Both the position numbers and the translations under genes were made by a program. Of a stretch of DNA of 64,000 nucleotides, positions 24,061 to 36,340 are shown piece by piece. Under the pieces are notes generated by a model, which saw only the letters and a list, made by a program, of their open reading frames with translations, made no database searches and was not told the DNA's origin. Each line of letters starts with the position of its first letter. The stretch's first letter is position 1. The DNA is from Rostratula benghalensis (lineage: Eukaryota > Chordata > Aves > Charadriiformes > Rostratulidae): positions 111,030 through 175,029 of the forward strand of contig VXAI01000179.1 of assembly GCA_013399305.1 (NCBI GenBank), read 5' to 3'.

Positions 24061-25591
24061 ACTTCATAATACTCCACATTTTTCCTGGAACCTGTTTTCC
24101 ACTGATAAGCAATGTAAAAAGTTAATGCTGCACAGAGAAGAAATATGCTGAGATGTTTCTTGTCACTGATGCATACTTTCCTTGATCTCCTGAATGTTGT
24201 TTTTGCTTTTGGTTCTACCATTATAATGGACGTATTTTTAATGAGCAAGGCACTATTTTTCTTCTATATATCGCTTAGTGTAAGACAGGGTTCACGTCAC
24301 TGAACAGGATATTTGAAAACATTAATGCAAATGATATTAATTTGACCCCATTTTTATGTTGGTCAATTCACGCACACAACAATAGTTTACAGCATTTAGA
24401 AATTAACCCTTTCTTTAAAATCCCATACAAAAGGCACAAAAATTAAAAGGAGAAAATGCAAAAACCATTAAAATTATTAGAAAGTACTGAAATAAAATTA
24501 TCTTTCTACATTCCCATTTTTAATTACTGTCATTAGTCTTTTTCTAAGATATTTGTAGTTACAATATGAAATAGCACATGTATTCCTTTCTTTGCCGCTC
24601 ATTTATATATTTTTCATGTGTATCCAAGGCACTAATTTCTGAATGTACAATTGAAAATTGAAAAAAAAATTGAGGTTACTGGGAGTTTAACATGGTGTAA
24701 AATTGAAAACTCAGCTCTAACTCATGTTCTCTTCACCTCACTCCACCCTCCCAAAAGAAAAAAAAATCAGGATAAAGTGAGTTTAGTTTGACATCTCAGC
24801 TGGTTTGTTACTGCCTATGTTAAATTTGAGGAAAAAAATGCTGAATTCACAGGCTTTGATAAAACAGTCATTTATTTCCCTGTCAGATATAATGAAAGTC
24901 GAATGAAACAGCCAGTTACAAACATACACAAAAGTATACTCTAAAGCTCAACACGAACACTCACATCAGAGAGGGTCTGAATAGCGGTAAAGTCACGTAA
25001 AGTTATTGAAAAAAGTGCCTTAATTTACAACAGATTTTTGTTTTCACCAACAGCTGAGGACATATCAATGATTAACTTACAGGCTGGGTGCTCTTAGGTC
25101 TGAAGAACTTCAAACTTGTTGAGCTATCTGGAAAACATGTCAGATACTACCCGTCCTCTCAGTCCCTGAAGGATCCGGACAACTACATATTGTGGTTGCC
25201 CTAAAAACATTGAAACTTCCTGAATGATCTCAAGATCTCACTCTTGACAGGACAGTCAAGGGAAGCGGGTGAATTTCTGTGTGCATGCTGAAGTACAGAA
25301 GAACAAATGTTCTGTCTGAGCTTTAGTTTGATGAAGAAGAAAAGGCTGGGTGCGGAAAAGCTCCATAAATTTTGTTAATAAATATTTAGTATTCAAAATG
25401 CTAGCAAACTCACTGTACTGGGCATTAACTGCACTGCATAATAATAATGGGACTACTAGAATTGTTGTAAGAGGCTGTGTGGTATGTATGCAGCCCACAT
25501 AACATGATGACTGTCATTTTAGGCTTTATAGTGGGGTTGTCTCTGGGGACATATGTCAGTATGTGTACATTTATGTGTGGTTTTAAATCTA

Positions 25592-25638
25592 GCACGCATG
25601 CATGTATATGTACACGTGCATGTGTATATGTGTGTACA
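25592..25638. other. 47-nt alternating purine-pyrimidine tract
   Basis: From 25592 to 25638 every step alternates purine and pyrimidine (GC, AC, GT, AT and TA steps mixed), ending GTGTGTACA. Such tracts favour left-handed Z-DNA under supercoiling (established for GC/GT-rich alternation, weaker for AT). It behaves like an imperfect GT/CA/AT microsatellite. Confidence 0.85.
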
Positions 25639-26146
25639 GTAAAATCTTCCACCGTCTTTTTAAAGCCATTTTGCATATTCTAAGAAGTATCTCTTTCACC
25701 ACCCAGTGACAGTGGGTGAAACATTCTCCTGAATCACGGGAACTACCTGCTGCCAGATCATCACCCTTGCACCAAGTTGACAACAGGGGTGAAGTAGAGA
25801 AGGGAGTGTACAGTGTAGTCGGTGATTGCCGCTCCTTGACTTCCACACTGGAAAGAGAGATAGATGTTCACACAGGATTTATAATCAGGATTAGTTTTTC
25901 AGTTTGTATTTAGGTAGGTGATTATGAATTAAGGCCCCGGTTCAACCTTTCCTTGGTCATTTTGGTATCTTTTCCCTTGGTGTAATGAAGGTCCTGGTAG
26001 AATAACAGAGGATGAGTGTCATCTTTCATCATAGTGGTATGTGGGAATTTGAATGCATGCATTTAAATACAACATAACAAACAAATCTAGAATTCAACAG
26101 TAATATCTTAATGTAAATTTTATTAAAATGCTTTTTTTAAATTTTC

Positions 26147-26163
26147 TTTTTTTTTTTTTTTTT
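26147..26163. repeat. Poly-T run, 17 bases
   Basis: Uninterrupted T run within a wider T-rich patch; no retrocopy recognised on the minus strand. Confidence 0.9.
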
Positions 26164-29100
26164 AACTGCTGATCCTTTAAAGGAAAGCCACCTGACATTT
26201 CTATTTGGATGCAACTTTAGTAGGCAGACTTAATCTCTTCTGTTGGGCCAACAAAATCCAAAATGACTTGTGAGAAAGGTTCACAATATTCCTTAGGCAG
26301 AAGAACAAATGCCGCAAGATTTAAGTTGCATAAGATTTCACTGATAATAGCATCTTTGGTATTTGGTAATGAAAAAAAAATCTAAGGCATAAATCGTTGA
26401 CTTTGTCAACATCTAGTACAGGCTGATGATTGCAAGAAAAGATAAAAGCTCTGATAAATGTTTTGTTATTTATAAACGTAGTAGGCATGGTTAGGAGTTC
26501 TTTAATTAAAGATTTAGTGCTTTCAGTCCCAGGCCTCTTGCCCTTCTCTCCAGAGATGCAGATGCATCTAAAACCCATATAAAGTCAAACATCCCTGCCT
26601 GGTTTTAAATTTAACATAGCTGCCTCGTCAGGCTATTGGTCTTTGTCAGATAGCGGGTTATATCCACATTTGCTGAGCTTCCACATAAAACAACAGTATA
26701 GTGCTGAAGCCTCCTTAACTACAAAGAATTAGTACACATTAGCATTGTTATTTTTAGAACTGGACAAATACTGGAAACAATTACTGCCCTAAATTTCTCA
26801 TTATAAATAGCACAGCGTAGTTTCTTTCCAACATAAACCATAAGTAATTGTAAATATCATCATAAAGCACCCTCAGAAAGGGGAAAGCTCTTGTACTTTA
26901 GCACTGAGGTTCTGGAATGCAGGATTACATTTCAAATTCTGCTGTTTACTTCCTATGTGAGCAAAGGCTAATGATTTCACCTTGTTCTCAAGACAAATAC
27001 AATTTATCATCAGTACAAACGGAGTATCAGGGGACTAGAAATGCAGAATATCCTGAGACCCCTGTGTCTCACAGCAGAAGTGGCTCCTCTGGAGATGTTG
27101 CACCATAATGCACCTGAGCAGCTCTCAGGAGCATTCCCCCACTGCAGACTAAAAGAGAACTCTCTCATAAAACCTGCAGGTTTCTTTTGGAGGCTCGGGA
27201 ATTATTGTACTGGACTTCCTATGATTCATAAACAGGTGTTACCAAGAAGAACCACAAGTATTTGAAATACCCTCTGCCACTCCCGGCAATAAAGAATTTA
27301 CTTCAGGAATTTCACCCGTGGTACAGTACATGTCCAAATCCTGAGCACCAGTAGCAGCTTTGCTGTGACTCCATCCTTCTGTTAGTAAAACACATCAAAT
27401 ACCTCAGACACAATTACTTGAAGAGTAAATAGAAAAGCTCCTAGTTGCTGAAGTATTGCAGATACCCCAACACCAAACATGTAGCTCGAGGCATCCCATT
27501 GCAAATCCACTGTAGCTCACGTCAGACACTTAGTATGGAGCTGGTATCCACACAGGGCCAAGAATGAGGACCTGTATGAGAAATGAAAATACCTGTCTTG
27601 ACTTCAGCACTACCTAATTACTGATACCAATTCACAAGCCTAAATTTGCCTGACACATCCATACATCCCCACTTTCATCAGAAAGTTCCCTCTTTTCCCA
27701 TAGGTGCTGGATTTCATTTTATCCTGCCTTTAAACAAGTCTTTTCACAAAAGGAATTGCTCCTTTTTACTGTTCCCTGCCCTACTTTTCTCCTCAAAAAC
27801 TGCAGCTGCCATTATGGTGTTCAGATCAGAAGAAGTCATGACATTTCCCCTCATAGACTTATCTTCTGCTGAAGATCCCTCTTCAAGTGATGGTTGGACT
27901 CCACAGTTTATAGCAGGAGTCAGTTTTCTTAGAACTTGCTTAATTTTCAGTCTCTTCATACACAGATATTACCAGCCGACAACTGAGCATAGGTACTGCT
28001 GAGACAGTCTGTCATGTTCTTGCTTCCTGCTCACCATGGTCAAGAGAAACTACTATAATTAAAGGTTCTACAGGCAGGATGCTACTTGAAAGTAAGACTT
28101 CAGATTAGATATCACCATTTAACTTTAATTTGTGAGTATCAATGTTCTCTATATTATACACTGTGGAGATTAGGTCAATGCAGTAAGTGGAGTTTAGAGA
28201 AAAACGCTTCTCATCCAAAAGTAGACACATGATGTAAACACACCTGTGGTGGGATTCAGGACTCTAAGAAGAAACCTAGTGCCATTTGAGACACCATAAC
28301 TTATCAGTCTATCTGCGTAGTGCCAGCAGACATGACATTGTTCCTATAGAGACTTGATTTTTTTATGAGAAGGAGCTAGAGAATAAGTGCAGTAATGTAT
28401 AGCACCCAAATTAAAGAAATGTATACCTACAATAACATTAAAACCTATGCTTTATACCTATACATTCTATAACCCATATAAGGAAATATATAATCATATA
28501 TTAAGTGAACTTAATCCTATCTCTAAATCTATGTGTCTTAATTTCAAACGAAATCCTGTCCAAAGTGCTAGTTCTGCTCTCCTAGCAGAAAGGTGCTTTG
28601 ATTTCAGTCCAACACAGTTCTGTAGTACTGATCTATTGAGCTGTGCAGGAGAAATTCAGGAACTAAGAAATTTGTTTAATATAAATGAAGTGTGCTGCGG
28701 ATATGTCAAAATGTAGAAACTGTCCCAGAAAGATCTTGTGAGGAGTGCATTGGTTGAAAGGGGATGCGGGGGGAGGAAGGATATTTTTACTCAATTACAT
28801 TACTTGGATAGTTTGCAAAAACTGTTTATGGTTAGCAACGAAGCAAATGGGTAACCATGCCAACACATTAAATGTTGCTGTAAATGTGACAAAAATGATC
28901 TGTCACTATAGCCAGTAAAAATTACATTTTAATTTCTTAATGTACTTAAAATGGTAGAAAATGAATATGCTAATTTGAAAAGTAAAGTGTAAAAGACAAG
29001 ATAAAGATTGATTCTTCTAAGCTGTCCTCAGCTGTTCCTGAAAATCCTGTCACCATGCTTGTCAAAGGCAATGCTGGAATAAACCAGTAAAGCTGGGTTC

Positions 29101-32100
29101 TGATGTTAGCAATAAGGAACTTTCTGCTGCCTAAGAAAACCTCTGACTTTCTGAAATAATTTTAGTGCTGTGGGTCAGAAATTAACCAAGTAAGGGTAAC
29201 AGTTCCCAACAGGGGCCTTGGCTAAATTCAGTTTAATTTGGTGGTCAATGCCATGATGATCACACTCTGATCCCAGAAATTTTACTCAGGCAAGGTGGGA
29301 CTGAGCCAGCATGACTTGTCCTGGCAGTTCTGAACTTGAGATCTCTCCTGCTTGCCCTGAAGGAGCTGGTGAGCTCTGTCTCTCCTTCTTTACTAACTTT
29401 CCATTCTGGGGGCTGCAGCTGTGAATTGCTTGTTAACTGTTTGCCAGCAGATTTATACCAGTTTCTCCCCCATCAGGAAGTTATCTTTTCAGATTCTCCC
29501 CTAATATAATACCTTGGATAGACCCAAGTTTCCCTTTAATTAGAAAACTAACTGAATTCTTCTTTTTTTAAAAGCCTTATTTCACAATTAGAGTGTTCTT
29601 CACATCTTTCATCCACAGAATTATTTCTTAACACATATTTTTTAGGAGTATGGTCTGTATGTTGCATTTCCCACCCTTCTTTCCTCTCTTACTGGTGCCT
29701 CAGAATCTGTAGCTGAAAGACTAAAGAGCACCAACAATTCCTACATATCCATGTGTAGAATAACAGAGGGTGGGGAGCATTTCCTTCTGCAGGTAAAAAA
29801 GATGTATATAGATCTAACAAATGAACAGATATAGGTCAATACTTTTCAGAAAAGTATAGTTATTGAGAAAGAAGATCTGCATTCATTTCTGCTTTGAGGG
29901 CAATTTAAATGGCAACCTGCAGTATAAATGTTTCTGCTTTTTTAAGGCACTAATTCATTAAACACATGTTAGATTTCTGATAACTTAGAAGTGAAAAAAT
30001 GTTTTCAGTTATTTGTGTTCTGGTCTGTTAAAAAAAGACCAAAGGAGAAGGAAGATAAGTGAAAGATCAATTCCAGAGATAATGATATCTGTCCCTAAAA
30101 TATTCAGATGTAATTGTATTCGCCTTGCGCCACATCTGAGCTGTGGTGGGAGTATAATCTCCTTTTGACTTGACATCTGTATGAAACCAAAACTATGCAG
30201 TCACTTTAGGTTCAGTGGTTCAAAATCAGTTTTCCACTAATAAACTCCCTGAAATTTTAGGAAATTCTGGAGACTTCTATTCAGGCTCATTCTTAGCTTG
30301 AACACAGAGGTGGGTTCAACTTCAATTGAATCAATTTATTCAGAGAGTTACATTAGAATCTGACAGTTAAAATTATCCAGATTCATTAACAGAGACAATA
30401 ACGGTCAGTAATTCAAAGGAGGAGAAAGCAAAATATCTGGCTTTCCAACTAAGCTACACTAAGATCTAATAAACACTGCCAAGAAGGTATCCAGATTGCT
30501 AATCAAAATAAATCTGAGGATTACTCTGTTCTACAGTGTTTTAAAGGAAACAAGTCTCTTCAATTCCAAGTCCACATTAAAGTGGTATTTTGTGCTACAC
30601 CTCAGTGCCCTTTAGTTTCCCAGGACAGCTTCTTAGTGGCCTTTCAAGCTGTAGCCTGCTGACAGGGGACACTGACAGATCCTGGCATTCGCAGAGACAG
30701 TTGCTGTGTGTTCCCTTGAAACAGGTCCAGCTGAGGGGCACGTATAATCTCCTGTCTCTCCCCCAGAACATCATGCCTTGGGCCTCCATGGAGCAGGATG
30801 TTACTTCTTGTTTATATTTAATAACCTCCTCCCTTCCAGCCTCCAAGAAAGGAGGTCTTGGGACTAGCACATTATCCTATAGCTCAGGAGGGGTTGGATT
30901 TAATTTGCTTGATTCACTACAGGCTTTCTGTTTGACCTGGAGCTAATCACTTTGGACTAAGGCCACAAGGGGATTTAGGTAGAACCCAGGTCCTCACCGC
31001 TATTGCTTATCCAATACCTAATTTTCTGCTGGTTGGCATGTGCAAAATTGCCTCAGCTCTGATTAGAGCCAGGCAACTTTTATGGAAGAATTCTTTGTTT
31101 GCTCAGAAATGCACTTTCGTGTTGATGGAAACTATCTGCAAATTTGTACCAGATTTGGCCAATTGTTTCAGCCAAAAAAAAATATTGGAAATGTCAAGAT
31201 GATTTGTTTGAACATTTTTAAGGAAAATATTTTTGAAGCTGTTCCATTTTGAATAAATAATCAAATATTCAGTGAAGTAAAACTAGAGCTTGACTCACCC
31301 TCATCTTAGGTAAGAACCCCAAAAAGAGTTCACTTCTTGCTTTCTCTCAGTAACATCTAGAGGGAAAAAAAAGGAACCATTTCTAGAGGAGAGACCAAAC
31401 ATATCTAACAGTGTAGTCACTCAGAGTTCTCTATGAATAAGAACAAACTTCAGCCTTTTTTTTATGATCAGACAGACAGAAGATGTTAAAACTGGAAACT
31501 CTTTCTAGGCAAAAGACTAAAGCTTTGGTCCGTTAACAGCAAAGTTGATGCTTTTTCATGTCGGCAAGATGGTCTGGGGATGTTATTTCCAGTTAACAAT
31601 CCAAAATAGAGTTTAACATCTACCTGCTTTTTACATATAAGATTATGGTCAGAGGCTAAATTTTTCACCAAAATTCTTACTGTAATTAGATTATGATTGT
31701 TCGGGCTGTTTCCAGTCAGGCACTTTTCTTTATCACTTTTATACAAAGTATGGGTGCTTAATTCAGAGCTGAAACGTCCAGTTGGAATGACTGGATGGAA
31801 TTAAATGTGAAAAGTAACTATTGTATTTTTTTAAGTCCTTCTGGATATCTATGGAGTTGATTGGTTTCTTCTGTGTCAGTTTTCTGCAGATAACTCTTCC
31901 TCATCTCCCAAATATGCTGTATGTGCTTATGAAGCTTAAGGAGAATCATAACTGATTTGTTGATTGCCAGTATATGTAAGGCACAACTAATTAACTTAAA
32001 TCTAGGTGCCCAATGGTATTTGAGATGACCAGGCATATTTTCCTGGTTTCTAGCTTCTGCTAGGAAGAATTTGGACCTTCTGTGGGAACCAAGTCTGCCA

Positions 32101-32383
32101 CCCCTATACAAAGGCACTACATTCCCAAGCATGTCTCAAATACAACTGAACTTAACTCTAAAATCCTTCAGGGTTTTTCTTCAGTGGGATCCTGGCATCC
32201 AAAGAAAAAGTTCTTGCTAGCACTGTCTAACTTCTAAAGAAAAAAATAATACCCCTAAATGCTCTGGAGGTCTGCAAACAATCTATGTGTTAGACAATCT
32301 AAGCTCTGTTCGTCAAATAGTTTTAACTCACTGTAAAAGCCAGAAGTTCATTGCTTTATTCTGAAGAGACTAGAGGCGATAAA

Positions 32384-32405
32384 GGGGCAGGGGGAGGGGG
32401 AAGGG
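32384..32405 (+). other. G-quadruplex-type motif
   Basis: GGGG-CA-GGGGG-A-GGGGG-AA-GGG: four G tracts with loops of 1-2 bases, inside a purine-rich strand that continues to about 32420. Short loops predict a stable G4. No transcription start signals are evident beside it. Confidence 0.8.
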
Positions 32406-32810
32406 AGACGAGGAGGAAAGCCAAATTATTGCCTTCAGAAAAGTTTGGGGCTGACTCCCGGGCAAAAGCATAGCAGTATTTTCACCTTCCTTGTAGCTCG
32501 TTCTCCCATGATATAAGTTTAGAGATTTTACGGTACAGGATCATCTTTAGAATTTGTTTATCTCTTGTTCAGTGTAAGAAACATATTTCTTAAACTGCCA
32601 AATAAGATAAAGACTTAGCCTGACATTCAAACTTTCTGTAGTTCAGTGGAAATTGAGAAATTATATGTCACATAAAACTAAACTGTCTTTAACTTTCTTA
32701 GTTCCTTGGTTAATTAATTCTCTTGCATTTTTTTCCATTTTAACAATTTAGTTACCTGAAGTCTATGATTCCTTCCTGTTTAAGTGTATCCACAGTCTTA
32801 GAATGCATGG

Positions 32811-32839
32811 ACATACATATGTACGTATGTGCATGTGTG
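32811..32839. other. 29-nt alternating purine-pyrimidine tract
   Basis: Strict alternation from ACATACATATG through GTACGTATGTGCATGTGTG. It resembles the longer tract at 25.6 kb in composition. Confidence 0.8.
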
Positions 32840-34315
32840 ATGTCCCTCCTCTGTTGCATGGCTCTCAGTAAAGTGTGGATGGTAAATGATGGTATGAACA
32901 CTCATAGATTGAAGGAGCTTTAGAAGTTGCAGAACCTGACTTCCAGTCCCTGGCTCGGAGAGATTTATATTCTAATTGTGTCTGCTGTCTCCAGCACATG
33001 GATCCAATGAAGTGTGAGATGCTCTGCCTATAAAAATGTACGAGTAAAAACATACAGTACATTTTTCCATTTCTTAATAAAGTTCAACACGCATCTGTGC
33101 AGAGAACACGCAACAGTCAGGCTACTTACGTGTAAATATGATCTCTCTCAGTGACTTCTGTAAGCTCATAAACTTCATTTATCTACACCCAGTAAGCTAT
33201 TTTCAATGAAAACTTCATTCTGAGTGGACCCGTTATGGGCTGGTTTTCCATAGCTGACAAATTCATAATTTTTTTTATAATTTTAAAAGCACTCAAAACT
33301 CCAGAAGTTAATCACAGCTTTCTGTCTTAAGATAAGGCTTGATGGATACCTTTTTTCCACCAAGTAGTAACAATCCTTTAAAATTCAGTTAACTTACTTT
33401 GAATTCACTGAATCATTTTGTTTGTCATAACACAGTCTTTTATAACCTTTTGTGTATAAATAGGGAAAATTAATTGCTTCTGGCAACATCAAAGTGTTGT
33501 TTCACTATACATTTAATCATTTGCTTTAAATGCTCCCAAACTAATGTTCCAAGACATTGCGAAGAGGTAATAAGTTCAAAGCAATATGAAACATAAAGCA
33601 GGACTCCAGAGTGAGTTGAAAGGATTTTCTTTTAATGCATAAGAGCTTTCAAACCCATTGTACAAAACTGTAGGAATTTTGGCCAGAACTAAAAGAAGAG
33701 TCGTACTCCCATGTTTGAAAGAATTACCAGATCTGCTAGATACTCTGTGCCCTTCTGAACTCAAACAATCTGTTTCCAAGAAATAAAAATTACAAAAATA
33801 AGCTTAATTGATTCTGATACATGTCAGAAGTTTGGCTTGTGACATATTAATGAAGCTGATGAATGGCATACATTCCTAGTATGAAGTCTTGCAAAACTCG
33901 TGAGTTTCACAGCATTATTAATAGCAGGAACTTAAAATAGTTTCTTTTCTTTCACATGTTCAAATTTCTTTTGTTTTCCTTCTAACAAATGTTTAGGTCC
34001 AATTGTTTATGATGATACACAATTCTGTGAAAAGTTTTATTTTGAAGGAGTTATTTCTCCAAACTGTGTCATAGCCCTCAAAATGTCCGTGCACTTTGAT
34101 CCCAGGCACTCTGAATGCCTTGGAGAAATGCTTTTGTCCTGGGGAGAGTCACAAGAAGGTGTGAGGCATTTATAAGTAATTTAATAATCTTAAGAGACAA
34201 CAGTCCAAGAAAAGTGAGGCATAAGAAAGTCTTGTTCGCTTACTTTGAGGAGATTTGATGTCTACTACACTTAATGGATGCCGATGTCTTTGCTGCACCA
34301 GATTTGGATGATGGC

Positions 34316-34866
34316 TGTAGTGAGTTGACCTTGACTGGACACCAGGCACCCACCAAGCTGAGCAGGACAGGGCAGGGAGAAAATAAGAAGGAAAAAAACC
34401 ATGGGTCAACATAAAGGTGATTTAATAAAACAAAAGCGAAGGCTGTGTAGGGAAGCAAAGGAAAATGAAAGGATTTATACTCTAATTCCTATCAGCAGGT
34501 AATGTCCAGCCACTTCTCAGGTAGAAAGCCTTCAGTATGAGTAGCAGTTGTTCCAGAAGACAAACATCATAATAACGAATGCTTCCTTTCCTCTTCCTGT
34601 CTCTTAGCTTTTATTGCTGAGCAAATGTCATATGGTATGGAATATTCATTTGGGCAGGTTGGGTCAGCTGTCCTGGCCGTGTCCCCTCCTAGGATCTTGC
34701 CCACCCCCATCTTACTGGGGAGGGGGCAGTGTTGTAGAGACAACCTTGATGCTGTGCGAGCGCTGCTTAGCAGTAGCCAAAGCATTGGTGCGTTATGAAT
34801 ACCTTCTAGGTACCAATACAAAGCTCAGTGGGGAAAAATAACTCCACCTCAGTCAGACCCAATTCA
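34316..34866 (-). mobile_element. Solo LTR, avian ERVL-like, 551 bp
   Basis: Read on the minus strand it follows the plan I know for a common avian ERVL-type LTR. In order: a start near tgaattgggtctgactgagg; the U3 motif around cataacgcaccaatgctttggc; GGACACGGCCAGGACAGCTGA; a TATA-like AATAAAAGCT after CTCAGC (complement near 34600-34620); then an A/T-rich R-U5 with TTTATTAAA, and an end at ...CACTACA. The ends are TG...CA. The flanking five bases (atggc and gtgac) match only at three positions, so a target-site duplication is uncertain. No internal retroviral genes are adjacent. Confidence 0.8.
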
Positions 34867-36146
34867 GTGACCATGATGTATTTCCACATTAGCTTCAGTC
34901 TTCATCCATAATTGGTAAACTGAGCAGCAAGATCAAGGCTGTCACTTTTTTGTTCAAGTTCCCATGCAAAACTGCACATGCATGAGTTTGATGCTGCATA
35001 CATTTAGTGCTGTTGCATAGAATGGAAATTTGTGAGTGTATTTGAGTGACACTGTTACCCTGAGCAATTTTCCCAAATGCTGCTCACCTTTTGGAAGCTG
35101 AATAGCACCAGTTCTTTTACTAGGCATGCTTTGGAGGTGCAGAGGAGAAATAATTTACCTATTGACTTTTAGCTCTTGTGCATTAGATGCATAATAAATA
35201 CATGCTGCAAGCCCTTTAGAGAAATAGCCTACTATTAATTAAAGGATAATCAAGAGCTAAAGGAAATTCTCTTTCCCTTGGCTTAGCCAGTTCAGTTCAT
35301 ATTGTTTTAAATCAAGAAATAAATCTAAAACTAAAACATTCTCTATATAAATCTGCAGAAGATCATCTGAGATAGACAGCACCACATATGTTTATAGTTG
35401 AAAATCTGGCAGCCAGAAGATGTAACAACTGATGGTCAAGATGTTCTGGTTCAGAGCTGGAAAGTAAATAATTCCTGAGAGGAAGGATTCTACAGTTCTG
35501 GGCAGCTGATCCGGTAATAAAATAAATAAGCAATAAAATCCACTTCCTGTTTTGAGAGTTCACATTTCATACTGGCAAAATTCTCCTATTAAATTCAATT
35601 TCATGCTTCCATAAATAAACCTGGCACCTTTTTAAACACTTTTCCATCTGTTTTACAACTAGAAGTGTATTATTTAATGCACTCTTGGGATTCACACCAA
35701 TGGGAAAAGGACTACTTGTGAAGAACACAACATTTTAGTTGGAGAGAGTACAGAAAAATAATCACTAGCTTCCCTAAATTCACAAACAATTGTAACAGGA
35801 CTCTGATGTAATCATTTTTATCAAGAAGGAGTAAGAAAGATTTTTGTGTGTATGTGTGTAAATGTTATTTTTATTCAACATGAAATAGATTTTGAACCAG
35901 AACAGGATAACAGGATATGCACTTTTTTTTTTTTTTTTTTTTTTTAAATGAACAGGCACTTCTCCTTCTTTAAGATATGGAAAATAACTCCTATATGCTC
36001 TAATCAAGTCAGTTAATCCCAGAAACTCAGTCAAAGCTGTCTTTATTGACAAAAGAACTATAATGTCAATATAAGTAATTGCCTTTAATTTTTAGTGCCG
36101 TTTTCATTTATAGATCCCAAATTGCTGCATGAAAACTCCATTGTCT
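34867..36146. other. Non-coding DNA with a long T run
   Basis: No gene or transposon recognised. A 23-base T run lies at 35923-35945; on the minus strand it looks like a poly-A tail, but no retrocopy is recognised next to it. Confidence 0.65.
35923..35945. repeat. Poly-T run, 23 bases
   Basis: Uninterrupted T run followed by AAATG. Treated as a simple repeat. Confidence 0.95.
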
Positions 36147-36210
36147 TTATTTCATATTTTTATATCTATGATCTATAGATATCATATAATAAAATAAAAA
36201 TATGAAATAA
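36147..36210. repeat. Perfect 17-bp inverted repeat with nested 8-bp hairpin
   Basis: ttatttcatatttttat (36147-36163) is exactly complementary to 36194-36210. Inside the 30-base spacer, ATATCTAT (36162-36169) pairs with ATAGATAT (36175-36182) over a 5-nt loop, overlapping the end of the outer left arm by two bases. The whole 64-bp segment is nearly pure A/T and could extrude as a cruciform or fold as RNA. It ends about 58 bases before a CR1 tail. Confidence 0.9.
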
Positions 36211-36267
36211 TTTGCCCCAATCATCAGCAAGCCAGGGGCAATGAGGTACCTTGAGGCACAGGCAAGA

Positions 36268-36340
36268 GGACTAGGTTGGACTAGATGATCTTTCAAGGTC
36301 CCTTCCCATCCCTGATAGTCTGTGATTCTGTGATTCTGTG
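36268..36340 (+). mobile_element. CR1 LINE 3' tail
   Basis: About 70 bases of the CR1 3' end in plus orientation: ctaggttggactagatgatc, then caaggtcccttcccatcc and the terminal repeats TGTGATTCTGTGATTCTGTG. The body is missing, which is normal 5' truncation. The preserved terminal octamer repeats suggest a relatively young copy. Confidence 0.95.

Larger units (their letters stand above)
24061..34315. other. AT-rich non-coding DNA
   Basis: About 10 kb without a recognised gene or transposon. Local features are the alternating tract near 25.6 kb, a T run at 26147-26163, the alternating tract at 32.81 kb and a G-quadruplex motif near 32.39 kb. The 30.59-30.95 kb patch is more GC-rich with open frames on both strands (118 and 91 codons). 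Neither frame shows a known motif. Confidence 0.65.

Noticed and set aside
27646..28002. 118-codon plus-strand frame with an overlapping 71-codon minus frame
   Set aside because: No recognisable domain or splice signals; length is within chance expectation.
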